Shown piece after piece: positions 1 through 4,915 of a stretch of 5,289 nucleotides of DNA. The stretch lies in the NCBI GenBank assembly GCA_039920165.1, contig JBDSEG010000152.1, forward strand, positions 1 to 5,289, given 5' to 3'. How positions within the stretch are numbered: position 1 is the stretch's first letter; the number at the start of each line of letters is the position of its first letter. Origin of the DNA: JBDSEG01 sp039920165 (GTDB taxonomy: Bacteria > Pseudomonadota > Gammaproteobacteria > Burkholderiales > Burkholderiaceae_C). A program made the translations under genes and the position numbers. The notes below the pieces were generated by a model that was given only the letters and a program-made list of their open reading frames with translations, had not been told where the DNA came from and did no database searches.

Positions 1-752
1 GGGTCAGCACGCCGCTGTTGCTGGCTCTGTTCTTCTTCGTCTGGGGTGCCTATGTGCATCTGGCAAAAATCGACATGTTCATCCTGCCGTCGCCCACGGC
101 GGTGTTCAGTGCCTGGGGCGAGGTCATTCGCGACCCGCGGGCCTGGCAGCACACGCTGGTGACCATCGGCGAGACCCTCGGCGGTTTCGCCGTGGCGGTG
201 GTGATCGGCATCGGCGGCGGCGTGCTGCTTGGCCGCGCGCGCTGGCTGGAAGCGACGCTAAATCCCTTCGTCGTCGGACTGCAGGTGGTACCCAAGGTGG
301 CACTGATCCCGCTCTTCATCGTCTGGTTCGGCTTCGGCCCGACCAGCAAGGTCGTCGTCTCGGCCGTAATTGCCTTTTTCCCCATCCTTTCCAACACCTT
401 GCTCGGGGTCAAGTCGGTGCAGGCCGGTCATCGCGACGTGATGGTCAGCCTCAATGCCTCGCGCTGGGCGATCTTTCGCCGGCTGGAATTGCCCAACGCC
501 CTGCCCTACATCCTCACGGGCATGGAAGTGGGCGTGGTGCTGGCGCTGATCGGCGCCATCGTCGGCGAATACCTGGGCGGCAACCAGGGGCTCGGCTACC
601 TGCTGGTGGCGAAGATGAACGCGTACGAGACTGACATGCTGTTCGCCGTGATCCTGCACATGACGGTGGTCGGCTTCCTCTTCTATTTTTCGATCGGCCT
701 GTTGCGCCGCGTGCTGATTCCCTGGCACGAGTCGATGGAGGTTGCGTCGTGA
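1..752 (+). CDS. ABC transporter permease, SsuC/TauC type (5' end outside window)
   Basis: This is the inner-membrane permease of an ABC importer of the sulfonate/nitrate/taurine/pyrimidine-precursor class (BPD_transp_1 fold). The reading frame is open to the left edge (first full codon at base 3), so the start lies upstream; the TTG at 18 falls inside the first hydrophobic segment and is unlikely to be the start. About five or six membrane segments are visible, including LLLALFFFVWGAYV, a Gly/Val-rich segment near bases 189-236, VVVSAVIAFFPIL and a C-terminal one near bases 642-700. The FILPSPTAVF block near bases 78-107 is typical of SsuC/TauC proteins. The cytoplasmic EAA loop that contacts the ATPase is at about bases 441-512 (SLNASRWAIFRRLELPNALP), but the usual Gly of its LGAS core is Asn (codon 453-455). 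About 249 residues are present, close to the family's 250-280. The stop overlaps the next gene's GTG. The substrate cannot be read. The SsuB-type ATPase and binding protein that normally go with it are not in the window and may lie upstream. Confidence 0.93.
   Translation, partial: VSTPLLLALFFFVWGAYVHLAKIDMFILPSPTAVFSAWGEVIRDPRAWQHTLVTIGETLGGFAVAVVIGIGGGVLLGRARWLEATLNPFVVGLQVVPKVALIPLFIVWFGFGPTSKVVVSAVIAFFPILSNTLLGVKSVQAGHRDVMVSLNASRWAIFRRLELPNALPYILTGMEVGVVLALIGAIVGEYLGGNQGLGYLLVAKMNAYETDMLFAVILHMTVVGFLFYFSIGLLRRVLIPWHESMEVAS
737..741 (+). promoter_or_regulatory. Ribosome binding site for the racemase-family gene
   Basis: GGAGG lies seven bases before the GTG at 749, inside the last codons of the permease gene. 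It supports the non-ATG start and the 4-base GTGA overlap between permease stop and downstream start. Confidence 0.75.
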
Positions 753-1534
753 GCGATTACGCCGCAGCGGGCTTGGTCGCAATCGCGACGCCGCAGGCCA
801 ACACCACCGTCGAGGCTGAACTCTCGGTGCTGCTCGCACCGAACATTGGTCTGGTGACGACGCGCCTGCACAGCCCGCTGCCCGACGCCCGTGCACGCCT
901 GGTCGACTATCTCGAGCGCCTCGCGCCGGCGCTCGACACGCTCGACAACGCACCGGTCGCCGCCGCCGGGTTTGCTTGCACCGGTACTGCTTATCTGGTC
1001 GAGCCGGCGCGCTGGCAGGCCACCTTCGAGGCCCTGGCGAGTCAGCGCGGCTATCCGGTGTGGTCGGCCTCGCAGGCGATTCGAGCGGCGCTGGTGGCGC
1101 TCGAGGCGCGGCGCATCGCCATGCTCTCGCCCTATCCAGCGTGGCTGCGTGAAGCTTGCGAAGCCTATGTGGCCACCTGGGGCATCGAGATCGTGCAGGC
1201 CGCGGCACTGCCGGGCGATCGCAACGACACACGTCGCATCTACGCCATCCGCGGGCGCGATATCGCCGAGGGACTGGCCGCTATGCACGTGCAGGATATG
1301 GACGCAGTTGATGCAGTATTGGTGAGCGGCACCGGCGCCCCGACGCTGGGCCCGATCGCCGCCCACCGCAGCGCGGCGCCCCTGCTCAGTTCGACGCTTT
1401 GCCTGGCCTGGGCGCTGGAGCAGACGGTGCTGGGCCAGCCGCTCGACCGCGCGTCGCTGCTTGCCAAAGTCGCCGACACCGGCTGGCGCGAGCGTTTCGC
1501 GAAGCGTTTTCCGGAAGCACTGCTCGCACCATGA
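749..1534 (+). CDS. Asp/Glu racemase / maleate isomerase / arylmalonate decarboxylase superfamily enzyme
   Basis: A 261-residue cytosolic protein of the cofactor-independent superfamily that includes maleate cis-trans isomerase, arylmalonate decarboxylase, Asp/Glu racemase and hydantoin racemase. These enzymes have two pseudo-symmetric alpha/beta lobes, each giving one catalytic residue, usually Cys. Visible: an N-terminal GLVAIATPQANTTVEAE block, the first-lobe motif AAGFACTGTAYL with Cys77, a second-lobe region ALEARRIAMLSPYP (118-130), and VDAVLVSGTGAPTLGPI (187-203), where the second catalytic Cys would be expected near residue 194 but Gly is found. Only one of the usual two catalytic cysteines is therefore evident. 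Length fits maleate isomerase/AMDase-like members (about 240-260). The GTG start overlaps the permease stop (GTGA) and has GGAGG seven bases upstream. Its likely role is isomerisation, racemisation or decarboxylation of the acid handled by the operon. Superfamily is secure; substrate and exact reaction are not. Confidence 0.87.
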   Translation: MSDYAAAGLVAIATPQANTTVEAELSVLLAPNIGLVTTRLHSPLPDARARLVDYLERLAPALDTLDNAPVAAAGFACTGTAYLVEPARWQATFEALASQRGYPVWSASQAIRAALVALEARRIAMLSPYPAWLREACEAYVATWGIEIVQAAALPGDRNDTRRIYAIRGRDIAEGLAAMHVQDMDAVDAVLVSGTGAPTLGPIAAHRSAAPLLSSTLCLAWALEQTVLGQPLDRASLLAKVADTGWRERFAKRFPEALLAP

Positions 1535-1547
1535 CCGCACCATGACC
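1526..1547 (+). repeat. Perfect 11-base tandem duplication at a gene junction
   Basis: GCACCATGACC occurs at 1526-1536 and immediately again at 1537-1547. The first copy holds the racemase-family stop as ATGA (1531-1534); the second holds the ABC ATPase start as ATGA (1542-1545). Removing one copy would give a plain ATGA stop/start overlap like those at 3084 and 3464. The identity and position are seen directly; that it arose by a recent duplication is inference. Confidence 0.9.
1531..1545 (+). other. Four-codon micro-ORF bridging racemase stop and ATPase start
   Basis: ATG ACC GCA CCA TGA (Met-Thr-Ala-Pro-stop) overlaps the upstream gene's TGA at its start (ATGA, 1531-1534) and the ATPase gene's ATG at its end (ATGA, 1542-1545). 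A possible Shine-Dalgarno-like GGAAG sits at 1513-1517, rather far from both starts. It could pass re-initiating ribosomes from the racemase gene to the ATPase gene. It may equally be an untranslated by-product of the 11-base duplication. Confidence 0.4.
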
Positions 1548-2261
1548 ACCGGCACCCCCCTGCTCGAAATTCGCGGACTGCGCGCCGGCTACGGCGGTGT
1601 CGAAATCCTGCGCGGCATCGATCTCGATGTCGCCGAGGGCGAGATCGTCGCCGTGCTCGGCAGCAACGGCGTCGGCAAGTCGACCCTCAACAACAACATC
1701 TCGGCCTTGTATCGCCCGTTCACCGGTTCGATCCGCTTTCGCGGCCAGGAACTGGTCGGCATGCGCTCGACCGACGTGGTCAAGCTGGGCGTCATTCATG
1801 TACCGGAAGGCCGGCGCGTGTTTCCCAACCTCAACGTGCGCGAGAACCTTGAACTGGGCTCGCTCGTACGCGGCACGGCACGGCGCAAACAGAACATGGC
1901 GCGCGTCGTCGGCATCTTCCCGCGGCTGGCCGAGCGTTTCGCGCAGGCGGCAGGCACGCTATCGGGTGGAGAACAGCAGATGCTGGCGATCGGTCGCGGC
2001 TTGATGTCCGAACCCGATCTGCTGATCATGGACGAGCCCTCGCTCGGCCTGTCGCCGCTGCTGGTCGAAGAAATGTTTGCCCTCATCGAGTCCATCAACC
2101 GCGAGGGTCAATCGATCCTCTTGATGGAGCAGAACGCCGTGCAGTCGCTGGCCATCGCCCAACGCGCCTACATCATCGAGAACGGTACTGTGGCGATGCA
2201 AGGCAATGCGCAGGTGCTGGCGCGCGACCCTGATCTGCGCAAAAACTATCTTGGACTGTGA
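1542..2261 (+). CDS. ABC transporter ATP-binding protein, LivF type
   Basis: A 239-residue ATPase of the branched-chain amino acid (HAAT/LivF) class that powers an importer from the cytoplasmic face. Seen in order: Walker A GSNGVGKST (40-48), a Q-loop region with HVPEGRRVFPNLNVREN (86-102) typical of LivF, ABC signature LSGGEQQ (140-146), Walker B LLIMDE (160-165) followed by PSLGLSP, and a switch region LLMEQNA (193-199) where Gln replaces the usual His, which is normal for LivF. The protein ends NYLGL, as LivF proteins often do. Length matches LivF (about 233-240). The ATG at 1542 is chosen because homology begins just after it; in-frame starts further upstream (such as 1461) lie inside the preceding gene and add an unrelated tail. 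LivF normally works with LivG, LivH and LivM, none of which is visible, while the permease in this window is of another class. The family call is firm; the transported substrate is unknown (LivF homologues also serve urea, amides and aromatic acids). Confidence 0.95.
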   Translation: MTTGTPLLEIRGLRAGYGGVEILRGIDLDVAEGEIVAVLGSNGVGKSTLNNNISALYRPFTGSIRFRGQELVGMRSTDVVKLGVIHVPEGRRVFPNLNVRENLELGSLVRGTARRKQNMARVVGIFPRLAERFAQAAGTLSGGEQQMLAIGRGLMSEPDLLIMDEPSLGLSPLLVEEMFALIESINREGQSILLMEQNAVQSLAIAQRAYIIENGTVAMQGNAQVLARDPDLRKNYLGL

Positions 2262-2271
2262 CCCTCGAATT

Positions 2272-3087
2272 GTGTCTCTGACCCCGATTTCGCCGAACTC
2301 GAATACGACGGCGTTCGAGCTCCAGCACCGGCATGTGCTGGTCACGGGCGCCGGTTCCGGCATCGGCTTGGCGACGGCGCGGCTGTTGTTGCAGCGCGGC
2401 GCGCGGGTTGCCGCAGTGTTGCAGCACGAGGAGCAGCGCGCGAATGCCGAGGCTCGATTGCCGGGCGCCACGTTGCTGGTGCAGGACCTGCTGGACAGCG
2501 CCGCGACGGCGGCACTGCCGGCGCGTGCCGCCCAGGCACTCGGTGCGCTCGACGGCCTTGCCGCATGCGCCGGCATCTTCTTCAAGAAAGGCTCCGACGA
2601 GACCACCCTGGACGAGTGGCACCAGACCATCGCCCTCAACCTCAACGCCACCTTCGTGCTGACACGCGCCGCCATCGCGCAGATGCGTGCGGAACGGGTC
2701 GACTCGCACGCTGTCGACAGCGCGGCGGCTGGCGACGCCAGTGTCGTCGTCATCACCAGCCAGATCGGCCTCGTCGGTCACGCCCGCGGCGCGGCTTACG
2801 CGGCATCGAAGGCCGGCCTCAACGGCATGGTCCGGTCGCTGGCGCTCGAGTGGGCTACGCAGGGCGTGCGCGTCAATGCGGTGGGTCCGGGCCCGGTGGA
2901 AACGGCGATGGTCGCAGCGGCGCTGGCCGACGCCGAGGCTTCGGCGGCGATGCGCCAGAGCATTCCGATGGGGCGGCTCGGCCAGCCCGATGAGATCGCC
3001 GAGCTGGTGAGCTTTCTGCTGTCGAAGCGCGCCAGCTTCATCACCGGCCAGGTGATCTGCGCCGACGGCGGCTTCACCGCGCGATGA
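2272..3087 (+). CDS. SDR-family NAD(P)-dependent oxidoreductase
   Basis: A 271-residue classical short-chain dehydrogenase/reductase, probably oxidising a hydroxyl or reducing a carbonyl of a pathway intermediate in the cytosol. Seen: dinucleotide-binding TGAGSGIG (25-32); ACAG (98-101) in place of the usual NAG; structural Asn in LNLNATF (near 123); catalytic Ser163 (ITSQIG), Tyr176 and Lys180 (YAASK); the cofactor-closing GPGPVET; and a C-terminal block ITGQVICADGGFTAR typical of FabG-like members. After strand beta-2 (VAAVLQHEEQ) there is no clear Asp for NAD nor Arg for NADP, so cofactor preference is open. A VDSHA/VDSAA tandem repeat (143-152) enlarges the loop before the catalytic Ser strand. 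The GTG at 2272 is the first plausible in-frame start after the ATPase stop and gives an N-terminal extension of some ten residues over typical SDRs; no strong ribosome binding site is seen. An ATG at 2206 lies inside the ATPase gene and is rejected. The stop overlaps the next ATG (ATGA). Confidence 0.92.
   Translation: MSLTPISPNSNTTAFELQHRHVLVTGAGSGIGLATARLLLQRGARVAAVLQHEEQRANAEARLPGATLLVQDLLDSAATAALPARAAQALGALDGLAACAGIFFKKGSDETTLDEWHQTIALNLNATFVLTRAAIAQMRAERVDSHAVDSAAAGDASVVVITSQIGLVGHARGAAYAASKAGLNGMVRSLALEWATQGVRVNAVGPGPVETAMVAAALADAEASAAMRQSIPMGRLGQPDEIAELVSFLLSKRASFITGQVICADGGFTAR
2698..2727 (+). repeat. 15-base imperfect in-frame tandem repeat inside the SDR gene
   Basis: Two 15-base units at 2698-2712 and 2713-2727, each starting with GTCGAC, encode VDSHA then VDSAA. 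They form most of an extra loop between helix alpha-5 and the strand leading to catalytic Ser163. The frame is kept, so the gene remains intact. Confidence 0.65.
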
Positions 3088-3467
3088 CTTCTGCGGCCGA
3101 TCGACCCGAAGTCCGAAAGCGGTTGCGCGATGTAGCCCCGGTGGTGCGCAGCAAGAACGCCGGCCCGACGCAGCTGACCATCGACATCTTTTTCGCCGAC
3201 GCGGCCGGCTACACCCTGGCGGCGCACAGCGCCTCGCTCACACCTTCTGCAGTGGCCGCGCTGTATGGACAGTCGGTCGCGCAGATGCGGCGCTTCCTCC
3301 TGCCCGAGATCTTCGCCATGAAGTTTTCCATGCCGCGCCAGATCGTCGCCGGCAGTCCCGGCGACGGCGATGTCTATGGCGCGCAGCAACATGCGCCCTT
3401 GCTCGATGTGGAACTCGACCCGGCACTCGATTCGCAAGTCGATGCGCATGCAGGTGCAAAGTCATGA
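3084..3467 (+). CDS. DUF4387 family protein
   Basis: A 127-residue protein that matches DUF4387 (PF14330) as I recall its conserved pattern: RSKNAGPTQLTIDIFF (22-37), a Tyr plus central block with ALYG near 59-62, AMKFSMPR (78-85), and GDGDVYGAQQHAPLL (93-107). No signal peptide or membrane segment is seen, so it is likely cytosolic. The ATG overlaps the SDR stop as ATGA and its own stop overlaps the AtuA start as ATGA, indicating translational coupling and roughly balanced production. DUF4387 proteins are, to my knowledge, commonly encoded next to AtuA-family proteins, which suggests that the two form a complex or two-subunit enzyme; this is inference. No reaction is established for the family. 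The tail after about residue 113 is acidic then Ala-rich and looks less conserved. Confidence 0.86.
   Translation: MTSAADRPEVRKRLRDVAPVVRSKNAGPTQLTIDIFFADAAGYTLAAHSASLTPSAVAALYGQSVAQMRRFLLPEIFAMKFSMPRQIVAGSPGDGDVYGAQQHAPLLDVELDPALDSQVDAHAGAKS
3452..3456 (+). promoter_or_regulatory. Ribosome binding site for the AtuA-family gene
   Basis: AGGTG lies seven bases before the ATG at 3464, within the last codons of the DUF4387 gene. It supports this start and the ATGA overlap. Confidence 0.55.
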
Positions 3468-4906
3468 CTGCCGTCGCCCGCCTCTTGCAGACGCACCGGC
3501 CCGGCAGCGAGCCCCTGCGCGTGCTGTCGGCCTCCGGCCAGCTCGGCTACGGCATTCCCGAAGCAGCGTTCGCGGGAGGCATGGCCAGGGCGCCGCATTT
3601 CATCGGCTGCGACATGGGCTCGATCGATCCCGGGCCCTACTACCTCGGCGCCGGCGTCATGGCCGCGCCGGTAGCGATGGTGCGGCGTGATCTCGAACTG
3701 GTGCTTTGCGCGGCACTGGACAAAGGCATCCCGTTGATCATTGGCAGCGCCGGAACCGCCGGCGCCAAGCCACACCTCGACGCGACCTTGGCCATCGTGC
3801 ATGACATCGCCCGCGAACACGGGTTGCGTTTTCGTTTGGCGACGATCGCCAGCGACGTTTCGGCCGATCGCATTGCCGCCGCCCGTGACAGTGGCCAACT
3901 GGTGTCGATCGGTGCCAGCGATCTGGATGGTGCCCTGGGCAGCGGTCTGCCATCGCCCGGTGACGAGGAATTGCGTGCCTGCAGCCATATCGTCGGCCAA
4001 TGCGGCAGCGAGACTTTTCAGCGCGCTTTGGCCATGCAGCCCGACGTGCTCATCGCCGGCCGCGCCTGCGACACCGCCATCTTCGCTGCCCTGCCCGAAA
4101 TGCTCGGCTACCCGAGCGCGCTGGCGCTGCACATGGCGAAGATCGTCGAGTGCACGTCACTGTGCTGCCGCCCGGGTGGGCGCGACGCCATGCTGGCCGA
4201 AATGACCCTCGAGCACTTCACTCTGGAAAGTATGAATCCGCAGGCGCATGCCACGCCGGCTTCGGTGGCGGCGCACGCGCTGTACGAGCAGGCCGATCCG
4301 TTTCGCGTCGACGAACCGACCGGCACCCTCCTGTTGCACGAGGCGCACTACGAGGCGGTCGACGCGCACCGCACACGCGTGCATGGTGCGCGATTCGCGC
4401 CGCGCGCGCGACCGAGCCTCAAAGTCGAAGGCGCGGCACGGGTCGGCGCGCGGGTGGTGATGCTCGCCGGAATTGCCGATCCGACGATGCTCGGCATCCT
4501 GCCGCAGGCGCTTGAAACGGTCGAGGCGCGCGTTCGTGGCCTGGTGCCCGGCCCCTGGACGCTTCATCCGCACATCTACGGCCAAGGCGCCGTGCGCCCG
4601 CTGCCGCCCGCGCAGCGCAGCGCCCATGAAGCCGGTCTGGTGCTCGAGTTCATCGCTCCCGACGCAGCGCTGGCACGTACGGCGGCCGGCGTCTTCAAGC
4701 AGAACCTGCTGCACTTCGGCTATCCGGGCCGGGTGTCGACGGCCGGCAATCTGGCCTTTGCGTTCACCCCGAGCGAACTCGATGCCAACGAGGCCTATCG
4801 CTTCGTCGTCTACCACGTGATCCAGGAGGCACCGCTCGAGGACATCTTCAAAGTCGCCATCCTCGAGATCGACGGCGCTGCCGGCGAGCGCCCTGAGCGA
4901 CCCTGA
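3464..4906 (+). CDS. AtuA-family protein (acyclic terpene utilisation AtuA / DUF1446)
   Basis: A 480-residue cytosolic protein of the AtuA/DUF1446 family (PF07287). AtuA was named for the citronellol/geraniol catabolic cluster of Pseudomonas, but its chemical role is not established. Family landmarks seen: a Gly-rich SASGQLGYGIPEAAF (22-36), FIGCDMGSIDPGPYYLGAG (46-64), IIGSAGTAGAKPHLD (92-106), LIAGRACDTAIFAALPE (196-212), AKIVECTSLCCRPGG (225-239), TPASVAAHALYEQADP (264-279), and a C-terminal AYRFVVYHVI block (444-453). Length fits a stand-alone AtuA domain of about 450-480 residues, without the C-terminal fusion seen in some relatives. A Cys cluster at 230, 234 and 235, with Cys49 and Cys202 in conserved-looking motifs, could matter for catalysis or metal binding, but that is speculation. 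The neighbouring DUF4387 gene overlaps by four bases, supporting joint function. There is no sign of the terpene-CoA carboxylase genes (atuC/atuF) in the window, so a terpene pathway should not be assumed from the name. Confidence 0.9.
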   Translation: MTAVARLLQTHRPGSEPLRVLSASGQLGYGIPEAAFAGGMARAPHFIGCDMGSIDPGPYYLGAGVMAAPVAMVRRDLELVLCAALDKGIPLIIGSAGTAGAKPHLDATLAIVHDIAREHGLRFRLATIASDVSADRIAAARDSGQLVSIGASDLDGALGSGLPSPGDEELRACSHIVGQCGSETFQRALAMQPDVLIAGRACDTAIFAALPEMLGYPSALALHMAKIVECTSLCCRPGGRDAMLAEMTLEHFTLESMNPQAHATPASVAAHALYEQADPFRVDEPTGTLLLHEAHYEAVDAHRTRVHGARFAPRARPSLKVEGAARVGARVVMLAGIADPTMLGILPQALETVEARVRGLVPGPWTLHPHIYGQGAVRPLPPAQRSAHEAGLVLEFIAPDAALARTAAGVFKQNLLHFGYPGRVSTAGNLAFAFTPSELDANEAYRFVVYHVIQEAPLEDIFKVAILEIDGAAGERPERP

Positions 4907-4915
4907 TCAAGACCG

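Noticed and set aside
1461..1541. Upstream start for the LivF-type ATPase at 1461
   Set aside because: It would add 27 residues coded inside the racemase-family gene with no similarity to LivF; the ATG at 1542 gives standard length.
258..1555. Long minus-strand ORFs opposite the permease and racemase genes (258-1232 and 683-1555)
   Set aside because: Arg/Ala/His-rich composition with no recognisable domain, opposite well-supported genes; typical of high-GC DNA where stop codons are rare on the other strand.
2206..2271. Upstream ATG start for the SDR at 2206
   Set aside because: It lies inside the ATPase gene and adds a 22-residue Cys/Arg-rich tail unlike SDR N-termini.
2698..2718. Paired GTCGAC palindromes as a possible operator
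   Set aside because: They sit in the middle of the SDR gene and are explained by the in-frame VDS repeat.
1959..2781. Minus-strand ORFs opposite the ATPase/SDR genes
   Set aside because: They span two real genes, show low-complexity Ser/Ala/Arg or Gln/Arg composition and no motifs.
3374..4816. Minus-strand ORFs (3374-4132, 4157-4816) and plus-strand shadow 4000-4515 across the AtuA gene
   Set aside because: Compositional shadows of a conserved 480-residue protein; no start context or family motif.
4907..4915. Possible terminator or promoter between atuA and the GntR gene
   Set aside because: Nine bases are too few for either, and no hairpin with a T-run is seen around them.
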